Source: Comamonadaceae bacterium (GTDB lineage Bacteria > Pseudomonadota > Gammaproteobacteria > Burkholderiales > Burkholderiaceae_C). Taken from it: a stretch of 64,000 nt of DNA. The notes beneath the pieces were generated by a model. The model did no database searches and was not told the DNA's origin. It worked only from the letters and a program-made list of their open reading frames with translations. Location of the stretch: positions 1-64,000 of the forward strand of contig CANJPU010000016.1 in NCBI GenBank assembly GCA_947476285.1, written 5' to 3'. Both the position numbers and the translations under genes were made by a program. Of this stretch, positions 56,037 to 63,757 are shown piece by piece. Position 1 is the stretch's first letter, and the number at the start of each line of letters is the position of its first letter.

Positions 56037-56329
56037 ACCCTGGTCTGTGCGCGATATTGCCGTGCAGCCTTGCCAAGACGCTCATTGGGAGCGGGTGCGG
56101 CAAGCAAAGCAGAAACAAACCGGATCTGCTCGTCGCGTGTAAGGGCGATGATTTCATGGGTTTGGATGATTCGGGCAGCAGCCTCCTGCGCACTCGCCAC
56201 GACAAACTCACTCAACGTGCGTGCGGACAGCGTTGCGGCTTGCTGAAACAACGCCTTTTGTTCCGCGCTGATACGCGCTTCCAGGCGAGCACCACGGGTT
56301 CTAGCGGGCACATCACGACTGGTTTGCAT
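56033..56329 (-). CDS. DUF1778 (TacA-like) antitoxin
   Basis: A 98-residue ribbon-helix-helix type protein: ARLEARISAEQKALFQQAATLSARTLSEFVVASAQEAAARII. This is the DUF1778 pattern, with a C-terminal toxin-binding tail (DEQIRFVSALLAAPAPN). The start at 56329 is chosen for the strong GGAGG ribosome site and the domain position. A dyad over its -10 region supports autoregulation. It precedes the GNAT gene and overlaps it. Confidence 0.85.
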   Translation of the reverse strand: MQTSRDVPARTRGARLEARISAEQKALFQQAATLSARTLSEFVVASAQEAAARIIQTHEIIALTRDEQIRFVSALLAAPAPNERLGKAARQYRAQTRV

Positions 56330-56365
56330 GCTAACCTCCAAAGCCAAAACTCGGCACACTCGCAT

Positions 56366-56386
56366 TGTACGCCAATCGTCCGTACA
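56366..56386. promoter_or_regulatory. dyad operator candidate for the DUF1778 module
   Basis: TGTACG at 56366-56371 and CGTACA at 56381-56386 form a 6-bp inverted repeat with nine bases between. On the minus strand TACAAT (+ strand 56364-56369), a plausible -10 for the antitoxin gene, overlaps the left arm. This would fit autorepression by the DUF1778 protein. Confidence 0.5.
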
Positions 56387-56503
56387 TGACATGCCGACAT
56401 TTAGCTGGCCCTAATGACCTTGCCCCCAAAAAAACGTACTCGATAGCTGATGTGAAAATTCAGCCGCGGGCAATTTTGACGGTGCACCAAATATCGGCTG
56501 GTT

Positions 56504-56509
56504 TATAAT
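56504..56509 (+). promoter_or_regulatory. -10 element of the ahcY promoter
   Basis: TATAAT is a perfect -10 hexamer. It would start transcription about 56515-56518, just before the SAH riboswitch at 56519. A TTGACG lies 22 bases upstream, further than the usual 17, so no normal -35 was found. Confidence 0.65.
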
Positions 56510-56518
56510 TTCCCCCAT

Positions 56519-56580
56519 CCGAGGAGCGTTGCAGCGCCGTACAGGCGTGAGGCTCGGAAATCATCGCAACGACGCTCACC
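56519..56580 (+). promoter_or_regulatory. S-adenosylhomocysteine (SAH) riboswitch
   Basis: The conserved SAH riboswitch pattern is visible: CCGAGGAGCGTTGCA at the start, CTCGG at 56553-56557 pairing with CCGAG (56519-56523), and CATCGCAACGACGCTCACC at the end pairing back to GAGCGTTGC to form the pseudoknot. SAH riboswitches activate ahcY and related genes when SAH accumulates. It lies 84 bases before the ahcY start, immediately downstream of a TATAAT promoter. Confidence 0.92.
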
Positions 56581-56664
56581 CACTGTTTCGTGAGGTGAGC
56601 CTCCGCCGTCAGGCGATTCCCCTTGCGCTCGCAGTGGTCATCCATATTTGTTGCTGGAGCCACC

Positions 56665-58098
56665 ATGAACGCCGTTCTCAAACCCGTTTCAACGCAGGAT
56701 TGCGCCATTGCCGACCTTTCCCTCGCCCAGTGGGGCCGCAAGGAAATCCGCATTGCCGAAACCGAAATGCCCGGCCTGATGGCCATTCGCGAAGAGTTCG
56801 CCGCAAGGCAGCCGCTCAAGGGCGCGCGCGTCACCGGCTCGCTGCACATGACCATCCAGACGGCGGTGCTGATCGAGACGCTGCAGGCGCTGGGCGCGCA
56901 AGTGCGCTGGGCGTCGTGCAACATTTTCTCCACCCAGGATCACGCGGCCGCTGCCATTGCGGCGGGCGGCACGCCGGTGTTCGCGATCAAGGGCGAGACC
57001 TTGGCCGACTACTGGGACTACACCCACCGCATCTTTGAATTCGGCGCCAAAGGGCAAGAGGGCGAAGGCCCCAACATGATCCTGGACGACGGCGGCGATG
57101 CAACTTTGCTGATGCACCTGGGCAAGCGGGCCGAGAAAGACGCCTCGCTCATCGCCAACCCGACCAGCGAAGAGGAAACCTGCCTCTTTGCGTCCATCAA
57201 GGCCAAGCTGGCGCAAGACGCCACCTGGTACAGCCGCAAAGGCGCGCACATTATCGGCGTCACGGAGGAGACCACCACCGGCGTGCACCGACTCAAGGAA
57301 ATGAGTGCCAAGGGCACGCTCTTGTTCCGCGCGATCAATGTGAACGACTCCGTGACCAAGAGCAAGTTCGACAACCTCTATGGCTGCCGCGAATCGCTGG
57401 TGGACGGCATCAAGCGCGCCACCGACGTGATGATCGCGGGCAAGGTGGCCGTGGTGGCGGGCTATGGCGATGTGGGCAAGGGCTCAGCCCAGGCTTTGCG
57501 CGCGCTGTCGGCCCAAGTGTGGGTGACTGAGATCGACCCCATCAACGCCTTGCAGGCCGCCATGGAGGGCTTCAAGGTCGTGACCATGGAATACGCTTGC
57601 GACAAGGGCGACATCTTCGTCACGGCCACCGGCAACAAGCAGGTGATTGGCCATGAACACATGGTCAAAATGAAAGACCAGGCCATCGTCTGCAACATCG
57701 GTCACTTCGACAACGAGATCGACATTGCTTCGATCGAAAAGTACGAATGGGAAGAAATCAAGCCGCAGGTCGATCACATCATCTTCCCTGATGGCAAGCG
57801 CATCATCCTCTTGGCCAAAGGCCGGCTGGTGAACCTGGGCTGCGGCACCGGCCACCCCAGTTTCGTGATGAGCTCGTCATTTGCCAACCAGACCATCGCG
57901 CAGATCGAGCTGTTCACCCACAGCGATTTCTACGAGCAAGGCAAAGTCTATGTGCTGCCCAAACATCTGGATGAGAAAGTCGCGCGCCTGCACCTAAAGA
58001 AGGTGGGCGCCATGCTAACCGAGCTGAGCGATGAACAGGCCGAGTACATCGGTGTGCCCAAGCAGGGACCTTACAAGCAGGACTCCTACCGCTATTGA
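56665..58098 (+). CDS. ahcY: adenosylhomocysteinase
   Basis: This enzyme hydrolyses SAH to homocysteine and adenosine, clearing the methylation by-product. The 477-residue protein has [25 protein letters not shown], the NAD-binding [17 protein letters not shown], and the C-terminal PYKQDSYRY that completes the NAD pocket of the partner subunit. The insertion length is typical of proteobacterial enzymes. The start at 56665 has CTGGAGC; an upstream in-frame ATG would reach toward the riboswitch. Control is by the SAH riboswitch. Confidence 0.97.
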   Translation: MNAVLKPVSTQDCAIADLSLAQWGRKEIRIAETEMPGLMAIREEFAARQPLKGARVTGSLHMTIQTAVLIETLQALGAQVRWASCNIFSTQDHAAAAIAAGGTPVFAIKGETLADYWDYTHRIFEFGAKGQEGEGPNMILDDGGDATLLMHLGKRAEKDASLIANPTSEEETCLFASIKAKLAQDATWYSRKGAHIIGVTEETTTGVHRLKEMSAKGTLLFRAINVNDSVTKSKFDNLYGCRESLVDGIKRATDVMIAGKVAVVAGYGDVGKGSAQALRALSAQVWVTEIDPINALQAAMEGFKVVTMEYACDKGDIFVTATGNKQVIGHEHMVKMKDQAIVCNIGHFDNEIDIASIEKYEWEEIKPQVDHIIFPDGKRIILLAKGRLVNLGCGTGHPSFVMSSSFANQTIAQIELFTHSDFYEQGKVYVLPKHLDEKVARLHLKKVGAMLTELSDEQAEYIGVPKQGPYKQDSYRY

Positions 58099-58111
58099 TA
58101 CAGGCACTGTC

Positions 58112-58173
58112 ATTGCGGGCCAGACCCGCAATCCATGTTGGCGTGCCAGCGTGGATGCCGGATCAAGTCCGGC
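58112..58173. repeat. cluster of REP-like hairpins between ahcY and the methyltransferase gene
   Basis: Three small inverted repeats lie in this gap: ATTGCGGG/CCCGCAAT at 58112-58132, TGGC/GCCA at 58139-58148, and GCCGGA/TCCGGC at 58157-58173. The last matches a widespread GCCGGATCAAGTCCGGC element. Function may be mRNA stabilisation or termination. Confidence 0.6.
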
Positions 58174-58192
58174 CTGACAAGCACTACCAGAA

Positions 58193-58945
58193 ATGCGCGC
58201 TGATCAAGCTCTCGTTGAACGCGGCCTCGCAAGCTCCCGCTCGCAGGCCCAGCGCCTGATCGCCTCCGGCGTGCGCTGGCGCGAGCGAGGCGAATGGAGG
58301 GCAGTGGCCAAGAATGGCGACGAGATTCCGGACGAGGCCCTCATCGAGTTGCTGGACACCGCCGAGGCGCGCTATGTCTCGCGCGGGGGGCTCAAGCTGG
58401 AAGGCGCGTTGAAGGCCAGCGGCGTCCAAGTGAAGGGCAAGTTGTGCCTGGATGTGGGGCAATCCACCGGCGGCTTTACCGATTGCCTCTTGCAGGCGGG
58501 CGCCGCGCGGGTGGTGGGCGTGGATGTGGGGCAGGGGCAATTGCACGAGCAGATGCGCCATGACCCCCGCGTGCTGGCCATAGAGAAGGTCAACGCGCGC
58601 GAGCTCACTGCCGAGCATGTGGGCGGGGATTTCGATTTCATCACCGCTGACCTGTCGTTCATTTCCTCCACCTTGGTGCTGCCGGCTCTGGTGCCTTTGC
58701 TCAAGCCCGGCGGCGACTTGCTGATGCTGGTCAAACCTCAGTTCGAGTTGCAGCCCGGGCAGGTGGGAAAGCGCGGCATCGTCACCGATACCTCGCTTTA
58801 CGCGGTGGTCGAGAAGCGCCTGCGGGACTGCTGTGCGTCGCTGGGCTTGCAGGTGCGAGGCTGGTTTGACAGCCCAGTGACAGGCGGTGACGGCAACCGG
58901 GAATTTTTTGTGCACGCGATCAAACCCCAAGAAGGCCAGTCATGA
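58193..58945 (+). CDS. tlyA: TlyA-family rRNA (cytidine-2'-O)-methyltransferase-like protein
   Basis: A 250-residue protein with an N-terminal S4 RNA-binding domain (MRADQALVERGLASSRSQAQRLIASG) and an FtsJ-like methyltransferase domain with SAM site LCLDVGQSTGGFTDCLLQAGA, then DFDFITADLSFISSTL and LMLVKPQFELQPGQVGKRGIV. TlyA/hemolysin-A relatives methylate ribosomal RNA. It is in the SAH-riboswitch operon between ahcY and metF, so it is a methyl-using enzyme next to methyl-cycle genes. The rRNA target is not fixed here. It overlaps metF by four bases. Confidence 0.87.
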   Translation: MRADQALVERGLASSRSQAQRLIASGVRWRERGEWRAVAKNGDEIPDEALIELLDTAEARYVSRGGLKLEGALKASGVQVKGKLCLDVGQSTGGFTDCLLQAGAARVVGVDVGQGQLHEQMRHDPRVLAIEKVNARELTAEHVGGDFDFITADLSFISSTLVLPALVPLLKPGGDLLMLVKPQFELQPGQVGKRGIVTDTSLYAVVEKRLRDCCASLGLQVRGWFDSPVTGGDGNREFFVHAIKPQEGQS

Positions 58946-59772
58946 ACCTTCCCATCAGCCTCGAATTCTTTCCACCCAAGACGCCCGAAGGCGCCACCAA
59001 GTTGCGTCTGGCGCGCCAGACTCTGTACACGCTCAAGCCGGAGTTTTGCTCTGTCACCTATGGCGCCGGCGGCTCCACCCAGCAAGGCACATTCGGCACG
59101 GTGTCCGAGATCCTGGCCGAGGGCATGGACGCTGCATCGCACTTTTCCTGCGTGGGCGCCACGCGCGACAAGGTGCGCGAAGAGTTGGCGCAGCTCAAGG
59201 CCATGGGCGTCAAGCGCCTGGTCGCCTTGCGCGGCGATCTGCCCAGCGGCTTTGGCACGGGCGGTGAGTTTCAGTTCGCAAGTGATCTGGTGTCCTTCAT
59301 ACGCACCGAGACAGGTGACAGTTTTCGCATTGAGGTGGCTTGCTACCCCGAGATCCATCCTCAGGCACGCTCACCTGAGGCCGACTTGCAGGCCTTTGCC
59401 ACCAAAGTGCGCGCCGGTGCCGATTCGGCAATCACCCAGTACTTCTACAACGCCGATGCCTACTTCCGTTTCGTCGAGGATGCTGACCGGTTGGGCGTGC
59501 ATCTGCCCATCGTGCCTGGCATCATGCCCATCACCAGTTCAACCCAGTTGATGCGGTTTTCCGATGCCTGCGGTGCGGAGATACCGCGCTGGATTCGGCT
59601 GCGCCTGCAAAGCATGGGGGATGATCCCGCTTCGATCAAGGCATTTGGCCTGGATGTGGTCACCCAGTTGTGCGAACAGCTTCGCGCCGGTGGCGCACCG
59701 GGGCTTCACTTCTACACCATGAACCAGGCCGGTGCGACGATGGAAATTTGCGAACGCTTGTTTTCGCAGTAG
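58942..59772 (+). CDS. metF: 5,10-methylenetetrahydrofolate reductase
   Basis: This FAD enzyme makes 5-methyl-THF for methionine synthesis. The 276-residue protein has the N-terminal SLEFFPPKTPEGATKL (catalytic Glu), FCSVTYGAGGSTQQGT, HFSCVGATRDKVREELAQL, RLVALRGDLPSGFG and DSAITQYFYNADAYFRFVED. The length matches bacterial MetF (about 275-296). It overlaps the tlyA-like gene, placing it in the SAH-riboswitch transcript, which makes sense for recycling homocysteine. Confidence 0.96.
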   Translation: MNLPISLEFFPPKTPEGATKLRLARQTLYTLKPEFCSVTYGAGGSTQQGTFGTVSEILAEGMDAASHFSCVGATRDKVREELAQLKAMGVKRLVALRGDLPSGFGTGGEFQFASDLVSFIRTETGDSFRIEVACYPEIHPQARSPEADLQAFATKVRAGADSAITQYFYNADAYFRFVEDADRLGVHLPIVPGIMPITSSTQLMRFSDACGAEIPRWIRLRLQSMGDDPASIKAFGLDVVTQLCEQLRAGGAPGLHFYTMNQAGATMEICERLFSQ

Positions 59773-59903
59773 GCCGCACCCAGTGGGCCTTTTCAATGGA
59801 TTGGCGCGGCGGCCGGTTCTCGTTCGTGGTGCATCGCGCACGCATAAAGGGGCTGAAAGCACCGCCCTTGGTGCGAATCAAGTGCTTGCGGATGCTATAA
59901 ACA

Positions 59904-59920
59904 TTGGCACATGACTTGCG
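59904..59920 (+). promoter_or_regulatory. candidate sigma-54 (-24/-12) promoter
   Basis: TTGGCACATGACTTGCG matches the sigma-54 consensus TGGCAC-N5-TTGC exactly at the key GG (59906-59907) and GC (59918-59919), spaced 10 bases. It lies in the 243-base gap after metF. The predicted start of transcription is about 59931, and the Tsx-like gene begins at 60016. No activator site was identified. The chance of a random match in this GC-rich DNA is not negligible. Confidence 0.55.
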
Positions 59921-60015
59921 TTACGCATACGGTCGAGTCTCCGGTCCCCGGCCGGCTCGGCGGTCGTGTGGCCGTCCCGATTCATAAAATGATCTCAACT
60001 AACGAAAGGTAGATT

Positions 60016-60831
60016 ATGAAATTCAAGACCCTCGGATTGATGGTGGCGCTGGCAGCTGGCTTGGCCGGTGTCGGACAGGTGGGTGCAGCTGACTGGAGCG
60101 ACACTTCGATCGGTTTGCGGTGGGGGTCGAAATTCGCCGAGCCTTTCAACACCAAGGACATCAGCAAGAGCATCGTGAACCTCACCCATGTAAGCGGCTA
60201 CAAGTACGGCACCAACTTTCTCAATGCCGACTTGCTGATGTCCGACAACAAGGACAGTGGCGCGCAGGAAGTCTACGTCGTCTACCGTCACACGCTGGAC
60301 CTGGGCAAGGTGACAGACAAGAAATTTGCCTTCGGACCGGTGCGCGGTGTCGGCATTACGGCCGGCTTTGATTTCAACACCAAGAACGACCCTGGCTATG
60401 GCTCCAAGAAGCGCATGCTGGTGCTGGGGCCAACCCTCATGATGGACGTGCCAGGCTTCCTGAACGTGAGCCTGCTGCTGCTGCATGAAAGCAATCGCCC
60501 CTCGGCCATCGCTACCCGCTATACCTACGATTCCCATGCCATGCTCAATTTGGCCTGGGGCATCCCTGTGGGCGGCAGCGGGCTCGCGTTTGAGGGCTTC
60601 ATGAACTACATCGCCTCCAAGGGCAAGAATGAGTTCGGAGGGCCGACGGCACCTGAAACCAATATTGACATGGCACTGATGTACGACCTCGCTTCGGTCG
60701 TCGGTGCTCCGAAGAACACCTTCCGGGCCGGTGTGGGGTATCAGTACTGGCGCAACAAGTTCGGCAATCCGTCGACCGTGCCTGGATCACTGGCCAAGAC
60801 GCCCATGGTGCGCGTCGAATATCACTTCTGA
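60016..60831 (+). CDS. Tsx-like outer-membrane channel protein
   Basis: A 271-residue beta-barrel protein with an N-terminal signal peptide (MKFKTLGLMVALAAGLAGVG...GAA) and DWSDTSIGLRWGSKFAEPFN, as in the nucleoside-specific channel-forming Tsx family. NLTHVSGYKYGTNFLNADLLMSD, GAQEVYVVYRHTLDLGK and a terminal aromatic (VEYHF) fit an outer-membrane barrel. The substrate (nucleosides or other small molecules) is uncertain. A sigma-54-type promoter candidate lies about 95 bases upstream. AAAGG precedes the ATG. Confidence 0.75.
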   Translation: MKFKTLGLMVALAAGLAGVGQVGAADWSDTSIGLRWGSKFAEPFNTKDISKSIVNLTHVSGYKYGTNFLNADLLMSDNKDSGAQEVYVVYRHTLDLGKVTDKKFAFGPVRGVGITAGFDFNTKNDPGYGSKKRMLVLGPTLMMDVPGFLNVSLLLLHESNRPSAIATRYTYDSHAMLNLAWGIPVGGSGLAFEGFMNYIASKGKNEFGGPTAPETNIDMALMYDLASVVGAPKNTFRAGVGYQYWRNKFGNPSTVPGSLAKTPMVRVEYHF

Positions 60832-60846
60832 GATCAGTGGGCACCT

Positions 60847-60879
60847 GGCTGAGGCTGCGGCGCAACCGCTTCCTCAGCC
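60847..60879. terminator. hairpin between convergent Tsx-like gene and rlmJ
   Basis: GGCTGAGG (60847-60854) pairs with CCTCAGCC (60872-60879), with GCGG/CCGC inside. It lies where the two convergent genes meet, overlapping the rlmJ stop. No strong T-run follows, so it is a weaker terminator call. Confidence 0.45.
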
Positions 60880-61794
60880 GCCCGATTCCAGCGTGTGAGC
60901 TTGGCCGCGGCCACGGCCCAACACCGTCACCAACTGAGGCAGGGCAGCGGCCAGCACTGGCTTGAGTGTGTGCGGTGGATTGATGATGAACATGCCGCTG
61001 GCCGTGAGGCCCTGCCGCTGATCGGGTTCGCCCAGCACATTTCGCTCTGGCGCCTGGCCAATGGCCAGAGTGGCATGCAGCCATGGTTTGCCAGCTTGAG
61101 TTGTCAATGTCTTCAGGCGACGCGGTAGGTCGTGGGCCTCGGGCCGCGCAATCACCGGATACCAGATCGCGTAAGTGCCAGTGGCGAAGCGCTTTAGGCT
61201 GTCCTGTATGCAGGCGCTCACTTTTTGATAATCAGATTTGATTTCGTAACTGGGATCGATCAGCACCAGAGCGCGGCGCGATGGGGGTGGCAAGAAGGCT
61301 TTGAGCCCTTCGAAACCGTCCAGACGTGCCACAGCAACCTGCCTGCCCGCTTCAAGCTGAGCAATGTTGGAAGCCAGAGCCTTGCTGTCGGAGGGGTGTA
61401 ATTCAAACAGCTTGAGCTTGTCACGCGCCTCCTGCCGTAGCAAGGCCTGCACGATGAAGGGGGAGCCCGGATAAATCTTCAACTGGCCGCCAGGGTTGAA
61501 GCCAGCGATCGTCTCCAGATAGTCCTGCAACAGGGGCGCTACTTCTTTGATAGCGGCTTTGGCAGGACTTGCAGGTGCCAGCGCGGAAAATAGCTTCACC
61601 ACACCATCGGCTGCCTCACCCGAAGTACCGGCATAGTCGCCGTCCAGACGATAGAGGCCAGCGCCGGCATGCGTGTCCACCACGGTCAAGGCGGCGGGTT
61701 TTTGCGTGAGATGGCGAACCATGGCAATCAGCATCGCGTGCTTGAGCACGTCGGCGTGACTGCCGGCATGGAAGGCGTGACGGTAGCTGAACAT
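60874..61794 (-). CDS. rlmJ: 23S rRNA (adenine(2030)-N(6))-methyltransferase
   Basis: A 306-residue SAM-dependent enzyme that methylates A2030 of 23S rRNA. It opens MFSYRHAFHAGSHADVLKH, then VVDTHAGAGLYRL (SAM loop region) and ALVLIDPSYEIKSDYQKV, where DPSY stands in for the DPPY catalytic motif. YAIWYPVIARPEAHDLPRRL follows. The start at 61794 was chosen for the typical beginning; it is convergent with the Tsx-like gene. Confidence 0.92.
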   Translation of the reverse strand: MFSYRHAFHAGSHADVLKHAMLIAMVRHLTQKPAALTVVDTHAGAGLYRLDGDYAGTSGEAADGVVKLFSALAPASPAKAAIKEVAPLLQDYLETIAGFNPGGQLKIYPGSPFIVQALLRQEARDKLKLFELHPSDSKALASNIAQLEAGRQVAVARLDGFEGLKAFLPPPSRRALVLIDPSYEIKSDYQKVSACIQDSLKRFATGTYAIWYPVIARPEAHDLPRRLKTLTTQAGKPWLHATLAIGQAPERNVLGEPDQRQGLTASGMFIINPPHTLKPVLAAALPQLVTVLGRGRGQAHTLESGG

Positions 61795-61837
61795 GGTCCG
61801 ATGGTAACCCGGCAAAAGCGGCTCGGACGGGCCCAGC

Positions 61838-61867
61838 TTGCGCCAACTTCCTGATTCTTCGTATAAT
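61838..61867 (+). promoter_or_regulatory. rplM-rpsI promoter
   Basis: A -35-like TTGCGC at 61838-61843 and a perfect TATAAT at 61862-61867 have an 18-base spacer. The predicted start near 61874-61876 leaves a leader of about 145 bases before rplM. Confidence 0.65.
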
Positions 61868-61875
61868 CTTCGGCT

Positions 61876-62020
61876 CTGCAGCGCTTTTGTGGCTCCGCGG
61901 CAGAAGCGCCCTCACGGGTGCAAACCCACCTAAGAGATTCCCAGAAGAGGAACACCGACCGTGGGAAAGAGCCCGAGTAAACCAGCCTTTTGGCTGGGCA
62001 AACCACATCGAAAGATACTC
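61876..62020 (+). promoter_or_regulatory. structured leader of the rplM-rpsI mRNA
   Basis: The leader contains a hairpin GCGCTT (61881-61886)/AAGCGC (61904-61909) and a second with CCAGCC/GGCTGG arms at 61982-61997 over a TTTT loop. In E. coli L13 represses its own operon through an mRNA leader, so feedback by L13 is possible here; this has not been shown for this sequence. Confidence 0.4.
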
Positions 62021-62476
62021 ATGAAAACGTTCAGCGCCAAACCCGCTGACGTGACGCACGAGTGGTTTGTGATTGACGCCACCGATAAGGTGCTCGGACG
62101 AGTAGCCAGCGAAGTTGCTCTCCGTTTGCGCGGCAAACACAAGGCCATTTATACGCCTCACGTCGATACTGGCGACTTCATTGTCGTCGTCAACGCTTCG
62201 CAGCTCCGCGTGACGGGCACGAAGAACCAGGACAAGGTGTACTACCGCCATTCTGGTTTCCCCGGAGGCATCAGCGCCACCAATTTCCGCGACATGCAAG
62301 CCAAACACCCTGGCCGCGCGCTGGAGAAGGCTGTCAAGGGCATGTTGCCCAAGGGCCCGCTCGGCTACGCGATGATCAAAAAACTCAAGGTGTACGGCGG
62401 TGCCGAGCACCCGCATACCGCACAGCAGCCCAAGGTCCTGGAAATCCCGGCCCTGTCCAAAGAGGTGGCCAAATGA
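62021..62476 (+). CDS. rplM: 50S ribosomal protein L13
   Basis: A 151-residue large-subunit protein that helps assemble the 50S particle. The sequence has [54 protein letters not shown] and [29 protein letters not shown], the usual L13 features. The ATG at 62021 gives the typical [15 protein letters not shown] start. Its stop overlaps rpsI by four bases (ATGA), so both proteins are made from one mRNA. Confidence 0.97.
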   Translation: MKTFSAKPADVTHEWFVIDATDKVLGRVASEVALRLRGKHKAIYTPHVDTGDFIVVVNASQLRVTGTKNQDKVYYRHSGFPGGISATNFRDMQAKHPGRALEKAVKGMLPKGPLGYAMIKKLKVYGGAEHPHTAQQPKVLEIPALSKEVAK

Positions 62477-62865
62477 TTGGTGAATGGAACAACGGCACTG
62501 GCCGTCGCAAATCCAGCGTCGCGCGGGTCTTCATGAAAAAAGGCACCGGCAAGATCACGGTCAACGACAAGGACATTCAAGAGTTCTTCGGTCGCCAAAC
62601 CTCCATCATGATCGTCAAGCAACCCCTGTTTTTGACCCATCACGTCGAGACCTTTGACATCAAGATCAATGTCCACGGCGGCGGCGAGTCCGGTCAGGCC
62701 GGCGCAGCGCGCCACGGCATCACCCGTGCTCTGATCGACTACGACGCGGCTCTCAAGCCCGCGCTGTCGCAAGCCGGTTTCGTGACGCGTGATGCGCGCG
62801 AAGTCGAGCGTAAGAAGGTCGGCTTGCATTCCGCTCGCCGTCGCAAGCAGTTCTCCAAGCGCTGA
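62473..62865 (+). CDS. rpsI: 30S ribosomal protein S9
   Basis: A 130-residue small-subunit protein whose C-terminal tail reaches the P-site tRNA. It has [50 protein letters not shown] and the conserved [17 protein letters not shown] tail ending in Lys-Arg. It overlaps rplM; a rho-independent terminator lies about 120 bases downstream. Confidence 0.98.
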   Translation: MIGEWNNGTGRRKSSVARVFMKKGTGKITVNDKDIQEFFGRQTSIMIVKQPLFLTHHVETFDIKINVHGGGESGQAGAARHGITRALIDYDAALKPALSQAGFVTRDAREVERKKVGLHSARRRKQFSKR

Positions 62866-62866
62866 C

Positions 62867-62971
62867 ACTTGCTACCTCGGGTCCGCATGGCGGCGTTGCA
62901 AATCATCACAAGGCTCAAGTCTTGTCTGGGTTTGCGCCTTGCCCTGCGGTCCGTCGCCAAGCAAGTATTCG
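62867..62971. repeat. degenerate palindromic element sharing a core with the 24.6-kb MITE
   Basis: Between rpsI and its terminator, ACTTGCT near 62868 pairs with AGCAAGT near the right end, and an inner GGCGGCGTTGCAAATC...GTTTGCGCCTTGCC core recurs in the element at 24591-24751. A small central hairpin (ACAAG/CTTGT) is present. It lacks the GTGTAGTG outer arms, so it may be a decayed or distinct family member. Confidence 0.5.
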
Positions 62972-62986
62972 CATCGCGAGTGCAAC

Positions 62987-63014
62987 AAAAGCCGCCCTTG
63001 GGCGGCTTTTGTTT
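62987..63014 (+). terminator. rho-independent terminator after rpsI
   Basis: AAAAGCCGCCC at 62987-62997 pairs with GGGCGGCTTTT at 63000-63010, followed by GTTTG. It ends the rplM-rpsI transcript about 145 bases after the rpsI stop. Confidence 0.85.
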
Positions 63015-63030
63015 GTTGTGTGGCTGAGAG

Positions 63031-63738
63031 ATGCGGTTCAAGCTCCTTCGCCGTCGCTTGACAATCAGCGCACCGCGGATGTCGGTGCGCAGTGCCTTGC
63101 CGTGGCCTTTGCGCTGGGCCATGGTGGCCATCGTGTTGGGGTTTTGCGCCGCAATCGGTCTCTGGGCTTTTGAGTTTGGCAAGAACATCGCTGGGCTGGA
63201 CCTTGGTGCCGAGGAAGAGTTGACCCGGCTGCGGACCGACGTGGTGCGCTTGCGCCAGGAGCGCGACAAGGTGCAGTCGGTACTGAACACCTCTGCCAGT
63301 CTCATCACGGCCGAAAAGGCCGCGCAGGAGAGGTTGGCTGCCCAGATCAAGGCGCTGGAGGCAGAAAACCGATCCATGCGCGACGATCTGGGTTTCTTCG
63401 AGAAGCTCATTCCAACCGGCGGCGGGGAAAGCGTGGCCATTCGTGCGCTTCACGCCGAAGTGCTGGGCGGCACCCAATTGAAGTGGCAACTGCTGGTCAT
63501 CCAGCCGACCAAGAACCCGCCCGAGTTTCACGGCAAGCTGGAAGTGAGCCTGAGTGGCACCCTAAATGGCAAGCCATGGGTGATGGCGGTTCCAGGCGGC
63601 GCACAGTTGCTTCAGTTCAAACAATACCGGCGAGTTGAAGGAATGGTCGACTTGCCGGCCCAAGCCGTGGTAAAAAACGTATCCGCCAAGGTGGTGGAGG
63701 GCGCGGCCACCCGCGCCGTGCAGAGCATCAAGCTGTAG
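63031..63738 (+). CDS. DUF6776-like coiled-coil membrane protein
   Basis: A 235-residue protein with one membrane helix (WAMVAIVLGFCAAIGLWAF, residues about 29-47), a coiled coil (EELTRLRTDVVRLRQERDKVQ through LAAQIKALEAENRSMRDDLGF, about residues 62-120), then a C-terminal beta-rich domain (LKWQLLVIQPTKNPPEFHGKLEVSLSG). It resembles the DUF6776 family. The function is unknown. It is followed by a bactofilin gene 19 bases away, so it may work in envelope organisation with it. Confidence 0.75.
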   Translation: MRFKLLRRRLTISAPRMSVRSALPWPLRWAMVAIVLGFCAAIGLWAFEFGKNIAGLDLGAEEELTRLRTDVVRLRQERDKVQSVLNTSASLITAEKAAQERLAAQIKALEAENRSMRDDLGFFEKLIPTGGGESVAIRALHAEVLGGTQLKWQLLVIQPTKNPPEFHGKLEVSLSGTLNGKPWVMAVPGGAQLLQFKQYRRVEGMVDLPAQAVVKNVSAKVVEGAATRAVQSIKL

Positions 63739-63757
63739 CCATGTCTCAGGAGTCCCT

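Noticed and set aside
61961..62020. A GTG upstream extension of rplM
   Set aside because: It would add 20 residues before the conserved [15 protein letters not shown] start and crosses the CCAGCC/GGCTGG leader hairpin.
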